DNA of 64,000 bases, from assembly GCA_910574455.1 (NCBI GenBank), contig CAJSYZ010000006.1:372001-436000 (forward strand), written 5' to 3'. The DNA comes from Trichaptum fuscoviolaceum (lineage: Eukaryota > Basidiomycota > Agaricomycetes > Hymenochaetales > Trichaptaceae). Made by a program: the position numbers and the translations under genes. Positions 12,810 through 22,455 of this stretch are shown here, piece by piece (position 1 is the first letter of the stretch; each line of letters opens with the position of its first letter). The notes under the pieces were generated by a model. The model was not told where the DNA came from. It did no database searches and was given only the letters and a program-made list of their open reading frames with translations.

Positions 12810-14395
12810 ATGCCAGCTACGACACGGCCGTTCACGCCGCACTATGTCGCCGCACCTCCGACGCAAGAGAACCGTAACGGACATTCACTTCTGAGCGATG
12901 AGACTTCGTGCTTAAGACTCGCCGTGTAGTTGACTACGCCGACCTCGCGATCATCGACCTCTCGAAAGCTCGCACACCCGATGGACGAGCTGAACTGGCG
13001 AGAGAGGCGCGCGATGCGATGACTTCGAAGGGGTTTTTCTATGTCGTTAATCACGGGTATACTGAGGAAGAAGTGAGTTTACTACGCTCGATTTAATCCC
13101 TGTTGACCTGATAGCACAAAATTATGGTGGTAGACAAACCGCATATTTGACATAGCCGATATTCCCTTCGCTCATGTCAGTGACGAAGAGAAACAAGCAT
13201 ATGCTGGTAAAATGAAGGAGACAGGCTCATATCAAGGCTATAAGCTGAGGAACTACTGGGTAGTTCATTCACTTTTTCATTGTTTGCGCATTTAAAGCCT
13301 AATTAAAATATTTCTTAGCACATCGACAACGGCGTTCACGATCAATTGGAACACTACAATCGTACGCCTCTCATTTTTCGACTTCTTGATGCTTGATTCC
13401 TAATTTACTGGCTGAAGTCAACAGAGATGTAACCAGGAAGCCACACCCCGCTGCCCTGCGCCCTTTCCTACCAGAGATTAGGGACTTCGGAAAATTCAAT
13501 CACAAACGCATCCTGCACGAGATCCTTCGGCTCCTTGCCCTCGGGTTGGAGCTTCCAGAGGAGACGCTTGTGAATCTGCATGGCTATGACTCCGTCGGGG
13601 AAACGTATGGTACGCTGACGTCCTCGCATCCTTGACGGACTCATGAAATGACCTCATTGCGTATCTAGTGCGATTCATGAAATAGTACGTCTATCTCCTA
13701 ATAAAGAATTCAATACCCGTCTGATTGCATGATATCATACGATCAGCTACCCCAGAGACGAAGAGGAAGAGCGAAAGACGAATAACGTCTGGCTGAAAGG
13801 ACATACGGGTGCGTAATGTCACTAATGGAAGTCAGTGGGCCGGTGGATGAACACAAGTTTTTGGTTAGACTTTGGTACTATCACAATCCTATGGAGTCAG
13901 CCAGTCGCGGCTCTGCAGATCCTTTCTCCAGACGGGAAATGGAGGTGGATCAAGCACATCCCGAATGCTCTTGTGAGTTTATCTAAATCACCTTTGAAAG
14001 AAGAGGCAGTCCGTTTCAGCCATCTGACGTCTGCTTCTCCGTCATTTCATTAGGTCATTAACGCCGGAGACGCGCTAGAGTTCCTCTCCGGCGGGTTTTA
14101 CAAGGCAACAATCCACAGAGTCGTTCAACCTCCGCCGGACCAACGCCAATACACGCGCCTAGGGGTGTTCTACTTCTGCATGACGGACGATGCAGTCCGC
14201 CTCTCTCCACTCGTCGACTCCCCTGTCCTGAAGCGAGTAGGCATACAGAGACGGTGTGACGACAGCGAGGCGCCGTTGATGGAGGAGTGGCGCAAGGGGA
14301 GAACGGCGGCATACGGGAAAAGTGAACTGAAGAAAAAGGAAGATGGCGTAGAAGTGGAAGTTATAGGAGGTGTGGAGGTGAAGCATTATAACTGA
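12810..14395 (+). CDS. isopenicillin N synthase-like 2OG-Fe(II) oxygenase, copy 1
   Basis: Non-haem iron oxygenase of the isopenicillin N synthase-like fold; the reaction and substrate are unknown. Exon 1 starts MPATTRPFTPHYVAAPPTQE and joins to DYADLAIIDLSKARTPDG. Then come GFFYVVNHGYTEEE (the DIOX_N-type region), SYQGYKLRNYW, and the metal site HxD in LKGHTDFGTITILWSQP. The distal His ligand is in FYKATIHRVVQPP, and the co-substrate Arg is probably in TRLGVFYF. The protein ends GGVEVKHYN at 14395. The HTD join depends on a donor after GGACATACGG. The gene is tandemly duplicated with the next gene, same exon structure and roughly 75 percent similar by eye. Iron ligands are all present, so it should be active. 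Co-substrate use (2-oxoglutarate or not) cannot be told from sequence alone. Confidence 0.9.
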
Positions 14396-15088
14396 CCCGT
14401 AGGCAGGTGCAGGAGGTATGGCTTTGTACTTACTACTCAGAGGTGGAGAAATTTGCCCTACTTGACTGATATTTCAATGCATTATTTCAAGTGATACTTT
14501 GTCTGATATTCTATCTTGCAAAGCCTGTGAGTCAACCATTAAATCACAAAAGGAGGGGCACAGACGTGGGAATCGGGGAAGTTCTACTTCCGTTATAACA
14601 ACTCTCTTCGTTCCCAAGGCTCTGCGTTTCTTCACCATGCCGAATAGAAGTTGTGACAAGACGAATGGCTCTTGCGGGGTTCCTGATGCAAATATGACAC
14701 TCGGCTTGCTGTCTATCGACATCGACGGGCCACCGAAATGTAGCGAAGAAGGCGCGCGTACGTACCCGTTGTCCCGCAGCACATCCATTCCAGCAGGTAC
14801 AATGCTACAGAAGCGTCTTTGTGGGCTGAGTTCAAGAAGTGCTCACAGTTCTCAGTGCTCTGCGCCCGTCCGATTATGGGTCTTCAGTGGTCAGCAGTCG
14901 CTGCAATGCGGCATCTTGGACATCTATCTTTCCTACTTTCTGTCATAGATCCCGCACTCTCTCACAGCTACGTACACGGAGCTGGTTCTCGTCTAATGGC
15001 TCAACACATATAAGACTCACGCGTCGCGTATGCTGCATTCTGTATCAACACCTGAAATACGAACACAAGCTCACAGCCAACTGCTACA
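14396..15088. other. intergenic between tandem oxygenases
   Basis: This 693-base spacer contains the promoter of oxygenase copy 2. A minus-strand open frame of 104 codons (14474-14788) begins with a real ATG but matches nothing I recognise. It may be a relic or chance. Confidence 0.45.
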
Positions 15089-16667
15089 ATGCCAGCAACG
15101 ACTCGTCCGTATGCGCCCCACTACGAGGCAGCGCCGTTGACGCAAGAGAACTGTAAGTCAATCTCGTCTTCTGTCTTCTCCATTGAGCTAAGGACTGAAA
15201 ACGACAACGAGCAGTGGACTACGCCGATCTTGCGATCATCGACCTGTCGAAAGCCAAGACCCCCGAAGGCCGAGCGGCGCTCGCGAACGACGTGCGCGAC
15301 GCCCTGTCGACGACCGGATTCTTCTATATCGTCGGGCATGGATACACCCAGGAAGAGACCGACCGCATGTTCGACATCGCGGACGTCCCATTCGCTCAGG
15401 TTAGCGACGAGGAGAAGCAGGCGTACCTCGGCAAGATAAAGGAGACGGGGTCGTTCCAAGGGTATAAACTCCGCAATTACTGGGTACGCATTACCTTCAT
15501 TGTCAAGCTTCGATTGCTAATGCTTTGCTTCATCATCTCCAGACTATCGACAATGGGGTCCCTGATCAGATTGAATTTTATGCAAGTGCGTCCTCCCCGC
15601 CTTTCGTTAAAAAAAAAGATTGCGCGAAAGCTGAGTCCTCCAATTCTTGGCAGTAAACAGAGACGTGACGAAGAAGACGCATCCTCCGGCCCTTCGTCCC
15701 TTCTTACCAGAGATCAAAGAATTCACCAAATTCAACCATGTAAATGTCCTGCATGAAATTTTGAGGTAATCACCTACCACAGAAAGAGAATCGATTCTTC
15801 GCTAACAAGAAAAAAACGCAAAGGTTACTTGCACTTGGATTAGAGTTGCCGGAGGAGACTCTCGTTAAGCTGCACAACTTTGAGGCCGAAGGAGATTCTT
15901 ATGGTAAGTTGTTTATATTCTTACCCAGAGCTTTGACCTCATTCTCTATCATTTATTTAGCAAGATTCATGAAATAGTGAGTGCAGTGTCTGATACCGGA
16001 TGTTAATCCGTCTGAATATCTTGGGAATCGTAGTTACCCCCGGAATGAAGACGATGAGCAGAAGACAAAGAATGTGTGGCTGAAGGGACACACAGGTACG
16101 CTTCCATTAGCTCGTTGAACTACCATTCTTCCTTGGTGTTCATGTATGCATGATAGATCTAGGGAGTATGACTATACTATGGAGTCAACCAGTCGCAGCG
16201 TTGCAGATGCTTTCTCCGGACGGGAAATGGCGTTGGGTCAAGCATATCCCAAATTCTCTTGTGAGTATCCCGATATCTCCTTTTTCATAATTTTCGGTCT
16301 AATGCATTGCATGCCCTGTTCTCAGGTCGTGAATGCGGGTGACACCATGGAGTTCCTTTCCGGCGGGTACTACAAGGCAACTATCCACCGTGTCGTGCAG
16401 CCACCAAAGGACCAGCGCGGGTACCCCCGTCTCGGTATATTTTACTTCTCCGTGACAGACGACGGCGTGCGCCTGGCTCCGCTCACCGAGAGCCCCGTCC
16501 TGCAGCGAGTCGGTGTCAAACGTCGCTTCCCCGATGCCGAGGCTCCGACGATGGAAGAGTGGCGGAAGGCGCGGACAATCGCATATGGGACGTCTAAGCT
16601 CACGAAGGAGAAGAGCGGACATGAAGTAGAAATCGTGAATGGGATCCAAGTCAAGCACTTCAATTGA
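15089..16667 (+). CDS. isopenicillin N synthase-like 2OG-Fe(II) oxygenase, copy 2
   Basis: Paralog of the preceding gene, same strand and same intron positions. It starts MPATTRPYAPHYEAAPLTQE and continues with DYADLAIIDLSKAKTPEG and GFFYIVGHGYTQEE. The HxD metal motif is in LKGHTDLGSMTILWSQP, created by an intron ending just before ATCTAGGGAG. The third ligand is in YYKATIHRVVQPP and the Arg-containing strand is PRLGIFYF. It ends NGIQVKHFN, stop 16665-16667. Copy 1 has GHTDFGT where this copy has GHTDLGS, and the loops before the second half differ. Both copies therefore seem maintained by selection but may differ in substrate. Function unknown beyond the family. Confidence 0.9.
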
Positions 16668-16954
16668 AAGACAAGAGGGGGTACATGAATTGTATTCATA
16701 TATGTATTTGTTCCGAATTATAAATCATTTCAAGATAGTTATCGGCGCACAATGTATTAAACCTCGGATATCAATCGGTGACTATTCATTAGTGTCTGAG
16801 CCCATTGTACACTGTAGCTACGGAAGTTTTATCTAAAAAATCTAAGTCTATGAATAGTATAATGCCAGACTCTAGTCTATGTAGGCAAACAATACGCGGG
16901 GGGAAGCGTCTAGTCATGTCCATGTCCTCGTTGAAAAAGTCAAAAAATTTCACT

Positions 16955-17591
16955 TCAGACCCAAGCTCGGTTATCCTGATCCAGGAGGTCCTCCTTGAAA
17001 GACATACCGCCCGTTAGCTAAACACAATGGCATTGGGAGTAGAGCGAACATACCTCCGGGATTTCCTCGCGAGGACTCGACACGGCACTGGACACGGCTG
17101 AGAGGTATGAAAGCCCACGCTTGAGAGGCGGTCGGAGGCTCAGATTTGCTGTCCATGAGCTTATCGATTTGAGTGACGGCTAAGTGAGTGGGAGGTAAAC
17201 GTAAGTAGGAGCTTCACCGCCTGTAGAAGTGATACGTGCAGCTAACCTCCCTGGACTGCGGGACACTTGCCAGTGATATCATGCTAACGCTGGACTTGTC
17301 AGACTCTGCCGGCCAGCCATAACTCGTCTACTTATGCAAAAAGACGTCAGAATAGTTATCATGTTCCAAAGACCAGCCCATACCTTGTCGGAAGGTACAG
17401 AATCGCCGTCATCAGCGTGCCTCGAAGAGGGAGTGGCTGGAGCGGAGGATACCGGAGTCTAAGCCCAGGCCAGTCATATGAACGAGTGCATGGACTTAAT
17501 CATATGTGATACTTACAGAAGTACGAGATATACGAGGTATGGTCAGCTTGAAAGCCGTCTTTTGGGATTTGCGAGCACCAGAATGAGGCAT
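16955..17591 (-). CDS. small five-exon gene, Ser/Pro-rich hypothetical protein
   Basis: I do not recognise this protein. Five short exons on the minus strand join in one frame through four GT-AG introns, all in phase 0. Exon 1 begins MPHSGARKSQKTAFKLTIPR. Exon 2 begins TPVSSAPATPSSRHADD, exon 3 TSYGWPAESDKSSVSM, and exon 4 PSLKSISSWTANLSLRPP. Exon 5 ends KEDLLDQDNRAWV with TGA at 16955-16957. The product is about 139 residues, rich in Ser, Pro and charge, with no signal peptide or membrane segment, so probably disordered and cytosolic or nuclear. It is convergent with oxygenase copy 2. Evidence is the consistent phase and splice signals rather than homology, so RNA support would be needed to be sure. 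Confidence 0.55.
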
Positions 17592-19439
17592 AGTATTCTT
17601 TGGACGAGTATAAAATGATATTTCGATGTTGTTTGCGCAAACAACTCAAAGGACAATAGCAGCAGACGAGGCACTTGAGGCAGATATGAAGAGTCCCTTG
17701 CCCTTCATATATGATCCAGACGGAACCCTTTCATGTACGAGAATGTAGGGATTCACAGCATTCGGGACCTTCTGTGGCGCTGCGATGCTTCGAGACCGCG
17801 TAAATTCAGGGTTTCCCCGAGATAAGCTGCGAGAAGGTGTTAAAGAGGCACTACTTGAATTTCAGCAGCCAAGAACCAGGGTGATGCAAGAATCAAGGGT
17901 GACTTCGGCCCCTTGGAAGTAGCCAGTGTTATACAGGCAGTTTACTTGTAGGAATGTAGGTACACCGACTTGCTAGGTCATGGCTGTACCGATGAGCATG
18001 CATATTTGCTACCGAATTCACAGATATGTACGCATAAGTACTAGCTATTGATACAAACACTAGGCGCAATCACTTACACATCAGAGAACACCTTGTAGTA
18101 TAGGTGTTTTAACGTTCTTAATCATGATGGTGGCCCGGGGTGTTGGTTTTGCATACAGACAGATGTAGTCAGACTCGGAAGCTCGTATAGGCACTACTGG
18201 GCTTAGCTAGACCCTACTTGCGATATATAGGCGTTTTAATGTTTTAAGAGTCGATAAAGGGGAACGGGTTGGGAAGGACAGTATATTTGAGGACAAGTAG
18301 TGCCTCGTAGAAGTCGCCTGAGGGTGGGCCCGGTTACTAGCTTGAACTTAAAATATGTTCACGGCCGGCAAATTTTCCAGCCGCATTCATTCGAGTTCAA
18401 GTTACGGAATGATGATAAAACTGCAAAATTCATAAACATAGAAAATCTGAATAGATAAAAAGGTGCCCTATCTGTGAGCATTATATGTGGAGCCAAGTGT
18501 TCTGCCCTTCAGCCTTCCCAAGTATTTTATTTTATTTCCTTAAATTTTTGGCTCTGTTATGTAATCAACTTGAACTCGGATGTGCACTCAATCAGGCCGC
18601 ATCCGAGTCAAACTTCAACTTGAAGACTGGCCTGTGACTAACCTCAGGCTATCTCCTCTGGCACGCACCTTTCAGTTCAGACTTTTCATACTACTCAAAC
18701 CTCTCATAGTGGCGCGATTGGCTCGACCTAAATGCGTGCTTGGCTGTTTATGTGCTTAAGCTCTCAATGAGGCTTTTCTTAGGCAACGACGAAACTAACA
18801 TGCTTGCTGAGTACGTTGACTTCGACCAGTTCATTGCTGAAGTGATGTCTCCGCGTGTCCGCCCACGAAAGGCTCGGGTTTCATTCATCAACCGCGATGA
18901 GGTTGTTGCAACGTCCTCGTGGAAGGCATACATTGGTCCTCGATACGTGAAGCAACAAGACCACCAACTGCATTTGGCTTCCACCCATAGCGTATTCAGA
19001 GAAACTCTAGAAATGGGTATGTTGTGAATTGTGATTGTCTGAGATACAGGTGTTGGATACGATGCCATCACCTTCGAACAGATATGGAGAGGTGCTGTGC
19101 TCAAGCGCTCTCGTCGAGTTCGATGGCGTTCGTCCTCCAGGTTGAAGCTCTTCCCGCATAGAAACTGGAGGTCTGGGTCGTGTGTTAACGCAGCAACGGC
19201 AGGGCGAGGTTTTATTTCCCTTTGAAGCTTCAAATTGTTTAATATTATGCAAGTGGTGTCGGTAAGTGATTGCCTCACGGACTTTACTCTCACTGACTTT
19301 CTGCGCACGAACGACGGTAGTTTCAGGCGTTTCAAACCTCGTTGAGCCCGAAGGTGGTCCCCTTAAATCCTTGTTCAGCAGGCCTAGCGACATTCCCCCA
19401 GCTGTCTAGCAACTGTTTCTATCCTCTCCAACTTTCAAA
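17592..19439. other. long intergenic region with fold-back sequence
   Basis: A 1.85-kb stretch without a supportable gene, AT-rich between about 18050 and 18560. A 14-base sequence at 18390-18403 recurs inverted (13 of 14) at 18567-18580. A perfect 9-base inverted repeat sits at 18574-18582 and 18600-18608. Between 18740 and 19335 both strands have open frames (the minus one about 195 codons but opening with TTG). Neither resembles a known protein. Confidence 0.5.
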
Positions 19440-19856
19440 ATGCCCACTCTAGCTTTCGACGTTCTCTATCCCGTGGCGGACCTTCTTCGAAGGGACACAG
19501 ACTGCTCGGAAATCGGGTCGGCCCAAGACGTCGAGCGGTCAAAGTCATCCAATGCCGCGCTGATTGGGGGCCTGGTGGGAGGGTTCGTCGCACTGGTGAT
19601 GCTGGCTATCATGTTCACCGTCCTGTGGAAGACTCGTTCAAAGGAACCCGAAGGCTTGCCGATTTCCCGCCGAGATCCGTATATGCAGCGTATCGACTCC
19701 CTGTCCACGTCCATTGTCGGGACCCGCACGCCCAGAGAGCTGCGGCGGAGCGGAACATTGAGTAGCTCGTATTCAGCCGCCGTTGTGGACGGCAACAATC
19801 TGGTCTCGTCGAAAGAGGTGGAGAGGAACGAGTCGCAGGAAAAATACACGCCTTAA
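19440..19856 (+). CDS. single-pass membrane protein, twin A (138 aa)
   Basis: Intronless gene for a 138-residue protein of unknown function with a good start context (CAAAATGCC). It has a short N-terminal segment containing ADLLRRDTD and one membrane helix of about 23 residues (ALIGGLVGGFVALVMLAIMF). A basic stop-transfer LWKTRSK follows, then a Ser/Thr-rich tail with DPYMQRIDSLST and RTPREL. By the positive-inside rule the tail should be cytosolic. A homolog of identical length lies at 25293-25709 in opposite orientation, with the same RRD, helix, TRSK, PYMQRI and PRE landmarks. The helix resembles those of fungal Mid2-like surface proteins, but the large ectodomain of such proteins is absent. 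The function is not known. Confidence 0.75.
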   Translation: MPTLAFDVLYPVADLLRRDTDCSEIGSAQDVERSKSSNAALIGGLVGGFVALVMLAIMFTVLWKTRSKEPEGLPISRRDPYMQRIDSLSTSIVGTRTPRELRRSGTLSSSYSAAVVDGNNLVSSKEVERNESQEKYTP

Positions 19857-20764
19857 TTTGAGAGAGAGGATTATAAGGGTGCATCCGAGTGGTTAGTACA
19901 TTGGCGTCATTGCCTTCCTTCAATCTTTGTTTACTTTTCAAATAATTGACTTCTGAGTCGCACGCAGGGTTCAACACCTGTTGTGTGTACGTCATCAATG
20001 GCTTGCTTGACATGCAACATGTCTTATGTCTCCTGAGGCTGAGGTTGCGTATGTCCGCTGTAGGGTATACCTGTACGAGTGTACGTTGTCCTTGCATGTC
20101 ACGATTGGCAGGAGAGGCCTAAACTTATGCCATTGCCGCTGGCGGCTATATATGGAGTGTAGCAATCGGATTGTGTGCCTACATGAGTGAGCATATCGGC
20201 CTGCCAGTGATCTTCATATGTACGTTGTCTGCGTAACTGAGAGCTCACTTACTACTTTTGGTTTTTGTCGAGAGATGATAATTCATTTTACCAATGTCCC
20301 CTGGCTGTTCTACCACTCCCGACTCCTCAGTCTCTTGTAGTTCTATCTCCATTCTGTTTTACACCTCTACACTCACTGCAACGTCTTTGGAACTCTTGAT
20401 CGATTACTATCTTTGGTTCGATTTTTTCTGCATCTTTTCAAATGCATATGTAAACTTTTAGTAAAGAAAGACTACCAGTTGTAATGAGGAGCAGATAAAT
20501 CAGTTGAGTGTAAATAATCAACAGTGCATGTACTTACTACATAGTAGTAGGGCCGCCGTCACACAACGTGCACAAATACGAGCAAACAAACGCGACGCGG
20601 TTCGCGGTAGTACGCCAACTTGAAACGTGAAGTTGGACTTCCGGTCATTCGGTCTCGAACTTTATACAACCAGATTGTTATCGTCGTGCATGTTTTAATT
20701 GTGAAACAATCGCTCTCGAAAACAATAAAACACAGATTTCCAAGCCTTCTCTTCTGACTGGCTC
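19857..20764. other. intergenic, REV7 promoter region
   Basis: This 908-base gap separates twin A and REV7, both on the plus strand. A tRNA-like stretch near 19878-19990 has A-box and B-box-like words but does not fold into a complete tRNA. Nothing else is supportable. Confidence 0.5.
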
Positions 20765-21872
20765 ATGGACAAAGGAAATCTAGACGATTCAGTTGACAAC
20801 GACTCGGAGGGACAACCAGCAGAGGCAGACAGAGAACTTGAAGTCAAGCGTATGTGCCACCTCCTTCAGGCTATTACTTTCCTTGACTTGAATTGGATCC
20901 TTCCTCAGAATCAACCGTGATAATCGCAGAGCTCTGTAAGTGGACATCCGTATAACTTATCCCATAACACTGAAACACAAACAGTCGAAGTTGCTGTACA
21001 TATGATCTTGTATATGAGATCTGTCTACCCTCCTGATCTCTTCGTGCGCCGCCGAAAGTGGGACGTCCCGGTATTTCAATGTAATGAAGCCAGTATACAG
21101 GAATACTTGACTGAAGTGACGAAGGGCATCGCAGAGGAGCTGGACAACGCGAGTCTCCATCTATCTCATGCAGGATCTCAGGTGATGACTGACTTTTTTA
21201 GGATAACCTCAAGAAATGCGCTATAGTGATACATGAGGATAGCGTACTTTACGAAAGATTTGTCTTCAGCTTGGAGGAGCGAGATCAAGGTCAAGGCGTC
21301 ACAGACGCGCTTCCAGTGGTTACCGAAGAGGATTGGCGACTACAGCTCAGCGCCTTGCTTCGAAAGCTCAGCTTCGTCGACTCCTATCTCCCTCCTTTGA
21401 AGAGAAATGGTGAGCTTTGTAAAGCTTAGTCGTCTTCGTCATAACTGCACTAAATAGCAAGCTTTATATGAAGACGGCTTGACGTTTTCGGTCATTCTTG
21501 AGTTACGAGACCAGGAACAGCTGGTGAGTTCCTTCGTCATTTTCAAGATCGCAGCTCATGTATTTGCAAAGGATTCATCGGAATGGACTCTGAGCTCGCC
21601 GGAGATATCTGCCGATGCTATGCAATCTGACGTGATACACACTGTCGATTTAGGAACGATGCAGGTGAGCAACCACTTGCCAGTATGTGGAGACTATCCT
21701 TACGTGTGTGTTACAGTTAAGATTCTCGGTAGCCACGTACGAAAAACCTACTGTCGTAGAGAGTGCTTCTCAATTGAAGGCTCTGCCTCAGGGATCTGAT
21801 GGTCCGTTGCCGCCACTCGGTACGGACTCTTCGCCGATCCTAGGACAAAACATCATCGGCGGAACTACATAA
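20765..21872 (+). CDS. REV7: REV7/MAD2B-like HORMA domain protein
   Basis: HORMA-domain adaptor of translesion polymerase zeta, which binds REV3 peptides with its safety-belt loop and also acts in DNA-break repair. The first exon is an acidic tail from MDKGNLDDSVDNDSEG. The HORMA core starts STVIIAELFEVAVHMILYMR, then SVYPPDLFVRRRKWDVPVFQ, as in REV7 orthologs. Next come a helix (EYLTEVTKGIAEELDN) and strand KKCAIVIHEDS with ERFVFSLEERD. Later exons give ALYEDGLTFSVILEL and LRFSVATYEKPTVVESASQL, and the protein ends at TAA 21870-21872. Joining EELDN to DNLKK needs a non-canonical GC-AG intron (21149-21201, 53 bases), which restores the spacing seen in the human protein. The start codon choice is the only ATG before the first donor. 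Located convergent to hexokinase. Confidence 0.88.
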
Positions 21873-22455
21873 ACATCAACACCTCTATCCCCTGCAGGAA
21901 GCCTCCTCCTTCCAAGAGTGAGGATTGCCATCTTCTCTTCCGACTTTCCAGAGCGTCGGAGAGTTCATACAAGGGGATGCATCCAAGGCACGCCGCTAGA
22001 AGGTGACTTATACGGCTTGAGGGCTGTCTAGAGGGATAGATATCCGCCCTGGGAGAGGGGTACCCGATCACAATGTGTCGCAATATGTGATCCTGGATAG
22101 TCAGAGGAAAATCCTTTCATAATCAGGTCCATTAACCATCCTTGTCTCCAGTTCTTCTGCAAGAAGACGGTGGTCCGTATGGACCGTTAATGCATCCTGA
22201 TTCTTGTCTCAGTAGATAATATCATTAGCATGATGAAAGGCATGAATTGAAGAGTTATGGATATTACAATTTACAGTGAGTAAGGGAAAACAGATAGTAC
22301 ATCACTCTTGTCGCATCACATCTATTTGAGTTTTTACTTCAGTATTTTTTTTACAATAACAACGACTTTGCTTTCAATTCATTCAATCAATACTATCTCC
22401 ACCGTCCGTCTCGGCTTAGAACGAAAATGCGGCATTTAGCCATACACAAAGCAAA
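21873..22455. other. convergent 3' region of REV7 and hexokinase
   Basis: 583 bases between two converging stop codons, presumably 3' untranslated regions and terminators of both. No gene or repeat visible. Confidence 0.6.

Noticed and set aside
18748..19335. 195-codon minus-strand frame
   Set aside because: Opens with TTG, low similarity to any protein, overlaps an open frame on the other strand and has no splice support.
19878..19990. tRNA-like stretch with A-box (GAGTGGTTAG) and B-box-like (GGTTCAACACC) words
   Set aside because: The acceptor ends do not pair, the T stem has mismatches and no clear anticodon arm forms, even allowing an intron.
21182..21201. 20-base intron in REV7 starting at GTGATG
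   Set aside because: Too short for splicing; a 53-base GC-AG intron gives the same frame and better protein alignment.
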